The notes beneath the pieces are model-generated. The model made no database searches. It was given only the letters and a program-made list of their open reading frames with translations, and had not been told where the DNA came from. A stretch of 64,000 bases of DNA from Micromonospora inositola (lineage in GTDB: Bacteria > Actinomycetota > Actinomycetes > Mycobacteriales > Micromonosporaceae), in the NCBI RefSeq assembly GCF_900090285.1, contig NZ_LT607754.1, positions 124,001 through 188,000 of the forward strand, written 5' to 3'. This document shows, piece after piece, positions 9,635 to 18,200 of the stretch. The position numbers and the translations under genes were made by a program. Position 1 is the first letter of the stretch. Every line of letters starts with the position of its first letter.

Positions 9635-10963
9635 GTGACCGACGAACCACCCCTGCGCCGTCGGCCCGCCGAAAGCCGTACGGGAGAGGCAGCCCAGCAC
9701 CCGTCACCGGCCGCGCCGGAGCCGGCGGACTCGGGGGCCGAACCCACCAACGGCGGGCCCGTACCGCTGATCGCGCCACGCGAGGGCACGCCCGCGCCGG
9801 TGGCCACCCCGAGCGAGCTCGACGAGGTCGTGGCGCGCTTCGCGGCGGGCAACGGACCGGTGGCCCTGGACGCCGAACGCGCCTCGGGCTACCGGTACAG
9901 CCAGCGTGCCTACCTGGTGCAGCTGCGCCGGGCCGGCTCCGGCACGGCGCTGATCGACCCGCTGCCGCTGCCCGATCTGGCCGCCCTGGACGCGGTGATC
10001 GGCGAGGCCGAGTGGGTGCTGCACGCCGCCAGCCAGGACCTGGCCTGCCTGGCCGAGGTGGGCCTGCGTCCCCGGCGGCTCTTCGACACCGAGCTGGCCG
10101 CCCGGCTGGCCGGCTTCGAGCGGGTCGGCCTGGCCGCGCTGACCGAGCAGCTGCTCGGCTACACCCTGGAGAAGCACCACTCGGCGGCGGACTGGTCCAG
10201 CCGGCCGTTGCCGGAGTCCTGGCTGACGTACGCGGCGCTGGACGTGGAGATGCTGGTCGACCTGCGGGACACCCTCGACGAGGAGCTGCGCCGGCAGGGC
10301 AAGTCGGCCTGGGCGGCGGAGGAGTTCGCGGCGCTGGTCCGCACCGGCGCCCGTCCGCCGCGGGTCCGCGCCGAGCCCTGGCGGCGTACCTCCGGCATCC
10401 ACCGGGTCCGGGGCGCGCGGGCGCAGGCCCGGGTCCGCTCCCTCTGGTACGCCCGGGACCAGATCGCCGCCCGGCGGGACGCCGCCCCGGGCCGGGTGCT
10501 GCCCGACTCGGCCATCGTGGCCGCCGCCGAGCTGGACCCGAAGGACGAGAAGACCCTTCTCACCCTCCCCGGCTTCGGCGGCCGCTCGGTGCGCCGGCTG
10601 GCCCGTACCTGGCTGGCGGCCCTGGACGACGCCCGCCAGCTGCCAGAGGACGCGCTGCCGGTGGCCCCGACGGTGGAGGGTCCGCCACCGCCGCACCGCT
10701 GGGCCGAGCGTGACCCGGTGGCCGCCGGTCGGCTGGCCCGCAGCCGGGAGGTGGTGGTCCGGATCGCCGGCGAGCACAACCTGCCCGCGGAGAACCTGAT
10801 CGCCCCCGACTCGATCCGCCGCCTCGCCTGGCAGCCCCCGGAGGAGATCACCGACGACACGGTCGCGGAGACCCTCCGCGGCTTCAACGCCCGCGAATGG
10901 CAGATCACCCTCCTCCTCCCAGCCCTCACCGAGGCCCTCTCAGGCCCCACCCCCGCCTCCTGA
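9635..10963 (+). CDS. rnd: Ribonuclease D family 3'-5' exonuclease
   Basis: A 442-residue RNase D-like protein that would trim RNA 3' ends. The DEDD exonuclease core starts at VALDAERASG (D79, E81). Later acidic motifs are in ASQDLACL and YAALDVEMLVDL, the last being the DEDDy Tyr/Asp region. HRDC-type helical domains follow, near residues 240-330 and in the C-terminus. The first 50 residues are a Pro/Ala-rich tail of no clear role. GTG start follows a leaderless -10 box. Homologues sit beside DUF3000 and dxs in mycobacteria; here about 18 kb separates rnd from dxs. Confidence 0.88.
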   Translation: MTDEPPLRRRPAESRTGEAAQHPSPAAPEPADSGAEPTNGGPVPLIAPREGTPAPVATPSELDEVVARFAAGNGPVALDAERASGYRYSQRAYLVQLRRAGSGTALIDPLPLPDLAALDAVIGEAEWVLHAASQDLACLAEVGLRPRRLFDTELAARLAGFERVGLAALTEQLLGYTLEKHHSAADWSSRPLPESWLTYAALDVEMLVDLRDTLDEELRRQGKSAWAAEEFAALVRTGARPPRVRAEPWRRTSGIHRVRGARAQARVRSLWYARDQIAARRDAAPGRVLPDSAIVAAAELDPKDEKTLLTLPGFGGRSVRRLARTWLAALDDARQLPEDALPVAPTVEGPPPPHRWAERDPVAAGRLARSREVVVRIAGEHNLPAENLIAPDSIRRLAWQPPEEITDDTVAETLRGFNAREWQITLLLPALTEALSGPTPAS

Positions 10964-11025
10964 CCCCTCGCGGCGTGGGCGCGCGGCGTGTGGGGTGGGC
11001 CACACGGGGGGCGCTGTCGGGGTTG

Positions 11026-11043
11026 GTTACTGACGAGTAGCAT
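11026..11043 (+). promoter_or_regulatory. Promoter with overlapping inverted repeat (candidate operator)
   Basis: TACT-GACG-AGTA (11028-11039) is a perfect inverted repeat that extends imperfectly to GTTACT-N4-AGTAGC. It overlaps a -10-like TAGCAT (11038-11043) upstream of the thiolase gene. Position and symmetry suggest a repressor site of TetR type. The regulator is not in the window. Confidence 0.4.
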
Positions 11044-11078
11044 CCGAGGGAAATGCCAGTGCCGGCTAGGAGGCTCAA

Positions 11079-12275
11079 GTGCCCCGTGAAGTTCGAGATG
11101 TCGTCTTCGTCGACGGCGTCCGTACCCCGTTCGGCAAGGCGGGTGGCATGTACGCCAACACCCGCGCCGACGACCTGGTGATCCGCTGCATCCGTGAGCT
11201 GCTGCGGCGCAACCCGCAGCTGCCGCCGGAGCGGGTCGAGGAGGTCGCCATCGCCGCCACCACCCAGATCGGCGACCAGGGCCTGACCATCGGCCGCACC
11301 GCCGCCCTGCTGGCCGGCCTGCCCAAGACGGTCCCCGGCTTCGCGATCGACCGGATGTGCGCCGGCGCGATGACCGCCGTCACCACCGTCGCCAGCGGCA
11401 TCGCCATGGGCGCGTACGACATCGCCATCGCCGGCGGCGTCGAGCACATGGGCCGCCACCCGATGGGTGAGGGCGTCGACCCCAACCCGCGGATCATCGC
11501 GGAGAAGCTGGTGGACCCGTCCGCCCTGGTCATGGGCGCCACCGCGGAGAACCTGCACGACCGGGTCCCGCACATCACCAAGGAGCGCACCGACGCGTTC
11601 GCGCTCGCCTCGCAGCAGAAGACCGCCAAGGCGTACGCCAACGGCAAGCTCCAGGACGACCTGGTGCCGGTCGCCATCCGCGACGAGGAGAACGGCTGGG
11701 GCCTGGCCACCGTGGACGAGGCTCCCCGGGACACCTCCCTGGAGAAGCTGGCCAGCCTGAAGACCCCGTTCCGCCCGCACGGCAAGGTCACCGCGGGCAA
11801 CGCGGCCGGCCTGAACGACGGCGCCACGGCCAGCCTGCTCGCCTCCGAGGACGTCGCCCGCGAGCTGGGCCTCCCGGTCGCCATGCGGCTGGTGTCGTTC
11901 GGCTTCGTCGGCGTCGAGCCCGAGGTGATGGGCGTCGGCCCGATCCCGTCGACCGAGAAGGCGCTGCGCATCGCCGGCCTGACCATCGACGACATCGGCC
12001 TGTTCGAGCTGAACGAGGCGTTCGCCGTGCAGGTGCTCGCCTTCCTCGACCACTTCGGCATCGCCGACGACGACCCGCGGGTCAACCCGTGGGGTGGCGC
12101 GATCGCCATCGGTCACCCGCTCGCGTCCTCCGGTGTGCGGCTGATGACCCAGCTCGCCCGGCAGTTCGCCGAGCACCCCGAGGTCCGCTACGGCCTCACC
12201 GCCATGTGCATCGGCATCGGCATGGGCGGCACCGTGATCTGGGAGAACCCGCACTGGGAGGGTGGCAACAAGTGA
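11079..12275 (+). CDS. Acetyl-CoA C-acyltransferase (thiolase, FadA type)
   Basis: A 398-residue thiolase that would cleave 3-ketoacyl-CoA with CoA in fatty acid beta-oxidation. Seen motifs are the nucleophilic Cys in IDRMCAGAM (about residue 92), NEAFAVQV with GGAIAIGHPLASSG for the catalytic His, and the second active-site Cys in AMCIGIGMGG near the end. The GTG start has a strong AGGAGG at 11068-11073. Its stop overlaps the GTG of the next gene by 4 nt, giving a translationally coupled alpha/beta beta-oxidation pair. Confidence 0.92.
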   Translation: MPREVRDVVFVDGVRTPFGKAGGMYANTRADDLVIRCIRELLRRNPQLPPERVEEVAIAATTQIGDQGLTIGRTAALLAGLPKTVPGFAIDRMCAGAMTAVTTVASGIAMGAYDIAIAGGVEHMGRHPMGEGVDPNPRIIAEKLVDPSALVMGATAENLHDRVPHITKERTDAFALASQQKTAKAYANGKLQDDLVPVAIRDEENGWGLATVDEAPRDTSLEKLASLKTPFRPHGKVTAGNAAGLNDGATASLLASEDVARELGLPVAMRLVSFGFVGVEPEVMGVGPIPSTEKALRIAGLTIDDIGLFELNEAFAVQVLAFLDHFGIADDDPRVNPWGGAIAIGHPLASSGVRLMTQLARQFAEHPEVRYGLTAMCIGIGMGGTVIWENPHWEGGNK

Positions 12276-14341
12276 GCGCGCTCGCCGCACCGAACGAGGT
12301 CGTCACCAAGGCGCTGCTGCGCCAGGTGAACGTGCCGGGCCTGGACCGGCCGGCCGCCCTGATCACGCTGGACAACGGCTTCGACCACACCAAGCCGAAC
12401 ACCTTCGGCCCGGCCGGCCTGACCAGCCTGGACGAGGCGATCACCGCCGCCCTGGCGGCGAACCCGGCGTTCATCGCGGTCACCGGCAAGCCGTACATCT
12501 TCTGCGTGGGCGCGGACATCGTCGGCCTGCCGGCGCTCGCCGACCGCACGCAGGCGCTGGAGATCGGCCGGCTCGGCCACCGGGTCTTCGCCCGGCTCAA
12601 GGACAGCGAGATCCCCACCTTCGCCTTCGTCAACGGCGCGGCGATGGGCGGCGGCCTGGAGCTGGCCCTGCACTGCCACTACCGGACGCTCTCCGGTGGC
12701 GCGGCGGCCCTGGCCCTGCCCGAGGTCTCCCTCGGCCTGGTCCCCGGCTGGGGCGGCACCCAGCTGCTGCCGAACCTGATCGGCATCCCGGCCGCCACCC
12801 AGGTGATCATCCAGAACCCGCTGATGCAGAACAAGATGCTCAAGCCGAAGCAGGCCGCCGAGATGGGCATCGCGGACGTGCTGCTGGAGCCGGCGGACTT
12901 CCTGGAGCGGTCCCTGGAGTGGGCCGCCGGCGTGGTCCGCGGCGAGGTCACCGTGACCCGGCCCGAGGTCGACAAGGACATGTGGGCGGGCGTGCTCTAC
13001 TTCGCCCGGCAGACCCTCGACCAGCGGCTGCACGGCGCGGTTCCGGCCGCGTACAAGGCGCTGGACCTGCTGGAGACCGCCAAGGACGCCGACTTCGCCA
13101 CCGGCACGGCCGCCGAGGACGAGGCCCTGGCGGACCTGGTCTTCTCCGAGGAGCTGCGCAGCGGCCTGTACGCCTTCGACCTGGTGCAGCGGCGGGCCAA
13201 GCGGCCGGCCGGCGCGCCGGACAAGGGCCTGGCCCGCCCGGTCACCAAGGCGGGCATCGTCGGCGCCGGCCTGATGGCCAGCCAGCTCGCGCTGCTTCTC
13301 GCCCGCCGCCTCCAGGTGCCGGTCGTGATGACCGACCTGGACCAGTCGCGGGTGGACAAGGGCGTCGGCTACGTGCACACCCAGATCGAGAAGGCCGTGA
13401 GCAAGGGCCGGATGGACAAGGGCACCGCCGCCAAGCTGTACGGCCTGGTCAGCGGCTCGGTCGACAAGTCCGTCTTCGCCGACGCCGACTTCGTCATCGA
13501 GGCGGTCTTCGAGGACCTGAACGTCAAGAAGCAGGTCTGGGCCGAGCTGGAGAAGATCGTCAAGCCGGAGGCCGTGCTGGCGACGAACACCTCGTCGCTG
13601 TCGATCACCGCGATGGCCGAGGAGCTGGAGCACCCGGAACGGGTGGTCGGCTTCCACTTCTTCAATCCGGTCGCCGTGCTGCCGCTGCTGGAGATCGTCC
13701 GCGGCGAGCGGACCGACGACGTCACGCTCGCGACCGCCTTCGCGGTCGGCAAGCAGCTGAGGAAGTCCTCGGTGCTGGTGAAGGACGCCCCGGCGTTCGT
13801 CGTCAACCGGCTGCTCACCCGGTTCCTCGGCACCGTCTTCGCCGCCGTCGACCAGGGCACCCCGCTGGACGTGGCGAACAGCGCCCTGGACCCGCTGGGC
13901 CTGCCGATGCGTCCGCTCGCCCTGCTCCAGCTGGTCGGCCCGGCCGTGGCGTACCACGTGGGCGGCACCCTGCACGCCGCGTTCCCGGACCGCTTCAAGG
14001 TCAGCGAGAACCTCAAGCGGATCGCCGACTCCGGCCAGCCGATCGTGGTCGACGACCAGGTCAACGAGGACGTCGCCAAGCTGCTCGTGGTCGGCGACCA
14101 GCCGCTGACCGCCGAGCAGGTACGCCAGAACGCGCTGGACGCGCTGGCGCAGGAGATCCGGCTGATGCTCGACGAGGGCGTCGTCGCCGAGGCGCAGGAC
14201 ATCGACCTGTGCATGATCCTCGGCGCCGGCTGGCCGTTCCACCTGGGCGGCGTCACGCCGTACCTGGACCGGACCGGCACCTCCGAGCGGGTCACCGGCC
14301 GGCGGTTCCTGCCGCGCGGGGTCGCCAGCCTCCGCGCCTGA
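12272..14341 (+). CDS. Bifunctional enoyl-CoA hydratase / 3-hydroxyacyl-CoA dehydrogenase (FadB-like)
   Basis: A 689-residue multifunctional enzyme for the two middle steps of beta-oxidation. Residues 1 to about 200 form a crotonase domain with the oxyanion-hole sequences KPYIFCVGADI and NGAAMGGGLELAL. The NAD-binding Rossmann domain starts near residue 330 (KAGIVGAGLMASQLALLLAR), where MAS replaces the MGA/MGS common in FadB. The dehydrogenase catalytic region is FHFFNPVAVLPLLE, and two C-terminal dehydrogenase domains complete the chain. The GTG start overlaps the thiolase stop (GTGA), so the two subunits are coupled. Confidence 0.9.
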   Translation: MSALAAPNEVVTKALLRQVNVPGLDRPAALITLDNGFDHTKPNTFGPAGLTSLDEAITAALAANPAFIAVTGKPYIFCVGADIVGLPALADRTQALEIGRLGHRVFARLKDSEIPTFAFVNGAAMGGGLELALHCHYRTLSGGAAALALPEVSLGLVPGWGGTQLLPNLIGIPAATQVIIQNPLMQNKMLKPKQAAEMGIADVLLEPADFLERSLEWAAGVVRGEVTVTRPEVDKDMWAGVLYFARQTLDQRLHGAVPAAYKALDLLETAKDADFATGTAAEDEALADLVFSEELRSGLYAFDLVQRRAKRPAGAPDKGLARPVTKAGIVGAGLMASQLALLLARRLQVPVVMTDLDQSRVDKGVGYVHTQIEKAVSKGRMDKGTAAKLYGLVSGSVDKSVFADADFVIEAVFEDLNVKKQVWAELEKIVKPEAVLATNTSSLSITAMAEELEHPERVVGFHFFNPVAVLPLLEIVRGERTDDVTLATAFAVGKQLRKSSVLVKDAPAFVVNRLLTRFLGTVFAAVDQGTPLDVANSALDPLGLPMRPLALLQLVGPAVAYHVGGTLHAAFPDRFKVSENLKRIADSGQPIVVDDQVNEDVAKLLVVGDQPLTAEQVRQNALDALAQEIRLMLDEGVVAEAQDIDLCMILGAGWPFHLGGVTPYLDRTGTSERVTGRRFLPRGVASLRA

Positions 14342-14649
14342 CCCACCCCCGCTCCCCCGCGATCGCGGTGGCCGACCTTCCCTCCCGGGCGGGCCGGCCA
14401 CCGCGATCGTCATTTCCGGCAGGGCCCTTCCGGCCCGACGGCGCGCCGACCTCGGGCCGACCTCACGGGCCGGGGTGCGGCGGCCGGACCTTCCAGGGTG
14501 ACGGCGTGCCGACCCGGGCCTGGTATGGCCCGCCGGCCGGCCCGGTCACGACCCGGCGGCGGTTTCGTCACGTCGACGCGGGGCGGACAGCGGCATGTCG
14601 GTCGGGCTGGCTACGATCACGCGGCCCGAACTTCACCTGGAGCTGACCG
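14342..14649. other. 308-nt intergenic region
   Basis: It holds a strong hairpin just after the fadB-like stop (14360-14409) and, close to the next gene, a -10-like TACGAT at 14612-14617. No coding potential or RNA gene is recognisable in the middle part. Confidence 0.5.
14360..14409. terminator. Long-stem hairpin after the fadAB-like operon
   Basis: Two 15-nt arms (14360-14374 and 14395-14409) pair perfectly around a 20-nt spacer. The outer core CGATCGCGGTGGCC is itself partly palindromic (CGATCG). No T-run follows. It may terminate the operon or be a REP-like element. Confidence 0.5.
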
Positions 14650-15540
14650 ATGTCGCAGCCGCCGTCCAATCCGTATCCCGGTTCCTACCCGCCGCCGCAG
14701 CAGCCCGGCGGCTACCCGTCGCAGCAGCCCGGCCCGCAGTACGGCGGCGACTACCCGCCGCAGCAGCCCGGCCCCCAGTACGGCGGCGACTACCCGCCGC
14801 AGCAGCCCGGCCCCCAGTACGGCGGTGGCTATCCGCCGCAGCAGCAGCCCGGCCCCCAGTACGGCGGCGACTACCCGCCGCAGCAGCCCGGCCCTCAGTA
14901 CGGCTCCTACCTGGAGAGCGGCCAACCGGCCTACGGTGCTCCGGCCGGCCCGCCGCCGAAGAAGTCGAACGTGGGCCGGATCCTGCTCATCACCCTGGCC
15001 GTCGTGGTGGTGCTCTGCCTGGGCGGCGGCGCGGTCCTCTTCTTCGCCGCCAAGGACAAGGTCGGCGACGTGGTGGACGCCACCAAGACCCGTGTGGTCG
15101 CGCCCACGACGCTGGCCGGCCGGCCCAAGGTGACCGAGCCGCAGCTGCAGGCCGCCGCCGAGGAGATGACCTCGGAGATGAAGAAGGACGTCCCGGACGC
15201 CACCAGCACTGTCGGCGGGTACTACGGCAACCCGGCAAAGAAGGACCTGGTCATGATCGCCGGCGCCTCGGGTGTGATGGCCGACCCGAAGAAGGAGCTG
15301 GACAACGCCACCAAGGACCTCTCCACCGAGCTCGGGGTGGCCACCTTCAGCACGGTGGACGCCGGCCCGCTGGGCGGCGAGGCCAAGTGCGGCGACGGCA
15401 AGGCCGACGACGTCCCGGTGGGGGTCTGCGTCTGGGCGGACCGCGGCAGCCTCGGCATGATCATCCTCTACTTCAAGTCCGCCGACGACCTGAAGTCGCA
15501 GTTCGTCACCATGCGCGGGCAGATCGAGCAGAAGGGCTGA
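14650..15540 (+). CDS. Repeat-rich single-span membrane protein
   Basis: A 296-residue protein of unknown function. Residues 1-105 are a Pro/Gln/Gly/Tyr tail built on a tandem 13-residue unit PGPQYGGDYPPQQ. A basic patch (PKKSN) and one transmembrane helix follow (ILLITLAVVVVLCLGGGAVLFF). The remaining 165 residues should be outside the membrane and form a small folded domain with a Cys pair (GEAKCGDGKADD and GVCVWAD). The architecture resembles the two proteins encoded at 7045-9408, but the external domain differs. It stands as a single gene with its own terminator. Confidence 0.75.
   Translation: MSQPPSNPYPGSYPPPQQPGGYPSQQPGPQYGGDYPPQQPGPQYGGDYPPQQPGPQYGGGYPPQQQPGPQYGGDYPPQQPGPQYGSYLESGQPAYGAPAGPPPKKSNVGRILLITLAVVVVLCLGGGAVLFFAAKDKVGDVVDATKTRVVAPTTLAGRPKVTEPQLQAAAEEMTSEMKKDVPDATSTVGGYYGNPAKKDLVMIAGASGVMADPKKELDNATKDLSTELGVATFSTVDAGPLGGEAKCGDGKADDVPVGVCVWADRGSLGMIILYFKSADDLKSQFVTMRGQIEQKG
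14728..14904 (+). repeat. In-frame tandem repeat of 39-42 nt
   Basis: Four full copies (39, 39, 42 and 39 nt) and one partial copy encode PGPQYGGDYPPQQ. The third copy has an extra Gln codon and Gly in place of Asp. Repeats of this kind can change copy number between strains. Confidence 0.85.
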
Positions 15541-15561
15541 CCGCCCTCGGCACCGCTGGTC

Positions 15562-15593
15562 CGGGCCCCCTCCGCCGTGGCGGAGGGGGCCCG
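15562..15593. terminator. Bidirectional hairpin terminator
   Basis: A 15-nt GC-rich inverted repeat (15562-15576 with 15579-15593) has almost no spacer, so the innermost pairs must open to form the loop. It lies between two convergent genes. Confidence 0.7.
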
Positions 15594-15607
15594 TCCACGT
15601 GCCGGCG

Positions 15608-15994
15608 TTACGCCGAGGCGGACCGTTCCGCCGGGCTGCGGCAGACGCAGAACTCGTTGCCCTCGGGGTCGGCGAGCACCACCCAGCCGGTGCCGTCCGG
15701 CCGACGGCGGTCGGCGACCAGTGCGGCGCCGAACCCGAGCAGCCGCTCGACCTCGGCGTCCCGGGTCCGGTCGGCCGGTTGCAGGTCGACATGGAACGCG
15801 CCCTTGCCGTGCCGCTCCCCGACCTCGACGAAGAGCAGGTCGGGGCCGTGGCCGCCGGGCGCGACCAGGACCGCCTCGGGGTCACCCGGGTGGTCGTCGT
15901 CGTGCAGCCGGCGGTCGAGCACCCCCGCCCACCAGCTGGCCAGGGTGTACGGGTCGTCGGACTCGACGGTGACGCAGTGGATCAGCGCACTCAC
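15608..15994 (-). CDS. VOC (glyoxalase/bleomycin-resistance fold) family protein
   Basis: A 128-residue protein with the vicinal oxygen chelate fold. It shows the paired beta-alpha-beta-beta-beta layout: ALIHCVTVESDD with WWAGVLD in the first half, then KGAFHVDL and the C-terminal VLADPEGNEFCV typical of this superfamily. Metal-ligand positions suggest an enzyme or small-molecule binder, but the substrate is not predictable. A purine-rich SD-like sequence precedes the ATG. It is convergent with the preceding gene and ends at the shared terminator. Confidence 0.8.
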   Translation of the reverse strand: MSALIHCVTVESDDPYTLASWWAGVLDRRLHDDDHPGDPEAVLVAPGGHGPDLLFVEVGERHGKGAFHVDLQPADRTRDAEVERLLGFGAALVADRRRPDGTGWVVLADPEGNEFCVCRSPAERSASA

Positions 15995-16167
15995 GGTGCT
16001 TCCTCCTGGTGTGGAGTGTGCGCCCCGCGGAAGTGGATGCTGTCAGCGGTGACCGGGGCGGGGCGCGGGACTGTTCGTGGTGGACATCGACCGCACCCCC
16101 TTTCCGCGCGTCGGGCTGACGCGGCTGATCATGTCACCGCCCGAGCCCGGGGCACAACCCCGTGATG

Positions 16168-16198
16168 CCGGCCCGGTCCCAGCACGGGACCGGGCCGG
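16168..16198 (-). terminator. Hairpin terminator of the two-component operon
   Basis: A perfect 13-bp stem (16168-16180 with 16186-16198) and an AGCAC loop lie just past the histidine kinase stop. Confidence 0.7.
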
Positions 16199-16225
16199 TC
16201 CCGCTGACGCCGAACGGCGGCCCGG

Positions 16226-17377
16226 TCAGTTCGGGCAGGGGACGTCGGCCGACGGCAGGGTGACGGTGACCTCCAGGCCGCCGCCCGGCTGGGCGACCAC
16301 CGTGACCGCGCCGCCGTGCGCGTCGCACACCGCGCGGACGATGGAGAGCCCGAGGCCGGAGCCGCGCGCCCCGGTCCGCTCCTGGCCGCCGCGCCGGAAC
16401 GGCTCGAACAGCCCCGGCACGTCGGCCTGGGCGACCTCGAAGCCGGTGTTCCCCACCACCAGCCAGGACCGCTGCCCGTCGCTGCCGGTGCGCACCCAGA
16501 TCCGGCCGTGCAGGTGGTTGTACCGGACCGCGTTCTCGATCAGGTTGCCGGCGAGCCGGTCGAGCAGCCCCGGGTCGCCGACCACCGGCGCCGGGCGCAG
16601 CGAGGTCTGCACCCGCAGGCCGATCCGTTCCACCTCGCGGGCGACCGCGGAGAGCGCGTTGGCGGTGCCGACGGCGAGGTCGCACTCGGCCCGGCGGCCC
16701 AGCCGGCGGCCGGTCTGGGCCTCGCTGCGGGCCAGCACCAGCAGGGCGTCGACCAGGCCGTTGGCCCGCTCGGAGGCGTCCCGCACCACGCTGGCCATCC
16801 GGCGGTACTCGGTGGTGTCCGCCTCGTCGTCGCTGAGCGTCACGTCGATCTCGGTCCGCATCACCGCGAGCGGGGTACGCAGCTCGTGCGAGGCGTTGGC
16901 GACGAAGCGCTTCTGCGCCTCGAACGCGGCGGCGATCCGGTCCAGCATCGCGTCGAACGTCTTCGCCAGCTCGGCCACCTCGTCGTCCGCCCCGGACCAG
17001 CCGATCCGCTGGTCGAGGGTGGCCTCGCCGAGGCGCTGGGCGGTCGCGGTGACCTGGTGCAGCGGGCGCAGCGCCCGGCCGGCCACCAACCACGCCCCGG
17101 CGACCCCGACCACGCTGATCGCCAGCAGGGCCACCAGGCCCTTGACCAGCAGCTCCCGCGACGCGGCGTCGACCAGCTCCCGCTGCCACTGCCCGGCGTC
17201 GAGGGTGCGGCCGTCGGCGAGGACCACCGTGGTCCCGGGCAGCAGCTCGTCGGTCGGGCGCAGCGCGTCGCGGACCAGCAGCCAGGCGAGCAGCACCAGG
17301 ATCGCCCCGGCGCCCACCAGCAGCACCCCGTTGAGCAGGGTGAGCCGCAGCCGCAGCGTGGGACGCAGCCGACTCAC
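16226..17377 (-). CDS. Sensor histidine kinase
   Basis: A 383-residue membrane kinase paired with the response regulator upstream. Transmembrane helices are at about residues 13-35 and 78-100, enclosing only about 42 residues outside the membrane. A HAMP linker follows. The phosphoacceptor is H164 in ASHELRTPL. The ATPase domain has the N box NLIENAVRYN (278-287) and the G box GSGLGLSIV (339-347). The GTG start overlaps the regulator stop by 4 nt, so the pair is coupled. The short sensor loop suggests sensing in or near the membrane. The signal is unknown. Confidence 0.9.
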   Translation of the reverse strand: MSRLRPTLRLRLTLLNGVLLVGAGAILVLLAWLLVRDALRPTDELLPGTTVVLADGRTLDAGQWQRELVDAASRELLVKGLVALLAISVVGVAGAWLVAGRALRPLHQVTATAQRLGEATLDQRIGWSGADDEVAELAKTFDAMLDRIAAAFEAQKRFVANASHELRTPLAVMRTEIDVTLSDDEADTTEYRRMASVVRDASERANGLVDALLVLARSEAQTGRRLGRRAECDLAVGTANALSAVAREVERIGLRVQTSLRPAPVVGDPGLLDRLAGNLIENAVRYNHLHGRIWVRTGSDGQRSWLVVGNTGFEVAQADVPGLFEPFRRGGQERTGARGSGLGLSIVRAVCDAHGGAVTVVAQPGGGLEVTVTLPSADVPCPN

Positions 17378-18042
17378 GGCGCAACCTCGGCGGTGCGGTA
17401 GCCGGCGCCCACCACCGTCTCGATCAGCGGCGGGTCGCCGAGCTTCTTGCGCAGCGTCATCACGGTGACCCGGACGATCGTGGTGAACGGGTCGGTGTTC
17501 GCGTCCCAGACCCGTTCCAGCAGCTCCTCGCTGGAGACCACCGCGCCGCGGGCCTTGAGCAGCTCGGCGAGGACGCCGAACTCCTTGTTGGTCAGGTCGA
17601 CCGGCGCCCCACCGCGGGTGACCACCCGGCGGGCCGGGTCGAGCACCAGGTCGGCGACCTCCAGCACCGGCGGGGCGGCCGGGGTGGCCCGCCGGCCGAG
17701 CGCCTGCACCCGGGCCACCAGCTCGTCGAAGGCGAACGGCTTGGGCAGGTAGTCGTCTGCCCCGAGCTGGAGCCCTTCGACCTTGTCGGCGACGGTGCCG
17801 CTGGCGGTGAGCATCAGCACCCGGGTCAGGGTGCCGGAGGCGGCCAGGTCTGCGCAGATCCGGTCGCCGTGCACGCCGGGCAGGTCGCGGTCGAGGATCA
17901 CCACGTCGTACCGGGTGACTAAGGCGGCCTCGTGACCGGTGCTGCCGTCGTAGGCGACGTCCACCGCCATGCCGCGCTTGCGCAGCCCCCGCGCGATCGC
18001 GTCGGCGAGGTTGCGCTCGTCCTCCACCACCAGCACCCGCAT
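17374..18042 (-). CDS. OmpR/PhoB-type response regulator
   Basis: A 222-residue transcription regulator. The receiver domain carries the acidic pocket VVEDE, the phospho-Asp D51 in VVILDRDLPG, Thr in MLTAS and Lys in LPKPF. The C-terminal winged helix (about 125-220) includes LTNKEFGVLAELL and the recognition region VRVTVMTLRKKLG. The start has GAGGAGG about 7 nt upstream, and a -10-like TAGGTT lies at 18073-18078. It is the first gene of the operon, followed by its kinase. Targets are not known; the kinase or the divergent peptidase gene are possible ones. Confidence 0.9.
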   Translation of the reverse strand: MRVLVVEDERNLADAIARGLRKRGMAVDVAYDGSTGHEAALVTRYDVVILDRDLPGVHGDRICADLAASGTLTRVLMLTASGTVADKVEGLQLGADDYLPKPFAFDELVARVQALGRRATPAAPPVLEVADLVLDPARRVVTRGGAPVDLTNKEFGVLAELLKARGAVVSSEELLERVWDANTDPFTTIVRVTVMTLRKKLGDPPLIETVVGAGYRTAEVAP

Positions 18043-18112
18043 CCCGGCCTCCTCGCCTCGTGACCTCCCGACAACCTAGTGCCGGCCACCAAACCAGCGT
18101 CCCTCGCCGTCG

Positions 18113-18141
18113 TTGCAGAAAACCTTCGGGTACGCGATGCT
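18113..18141 (+). promoter_or_regulatory. Candidate promoter of the C39-like peptidase gene
   Basis: TTGCAG (18113-18118) and GATGCT (18136-18141) are separated by 17 nt. The site sits in the divergent region shared with the two-component operon. Confidence 0.4.
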
Positions 18142-18200
18142 TCCCGGCACCTACCGCCACGCTCCGGGCGCGGCGGCCGGCGACGAGCGGAGGAGCTGCC

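Noticed and set aside
14342..14649. tRNA or small RNA gene in the 308-nt gap
   Set aside because: No cloverleaf, T-loop GGTTCGA-type sequence or CCA end was found; only hairpins and a promoter-like box.
14728..14904. CRISPR array
   Set aside because: Repeats are directly adjacent without spacers, stay in frame and encode a Pro/Gln/Tyr-rich segment.
16126..16166. Full second copy of the 6956-7030 inverted repeat
   Set aside because: Only parts of both arms match; it is noted as a possible decayed copy and not listed as a repeat.
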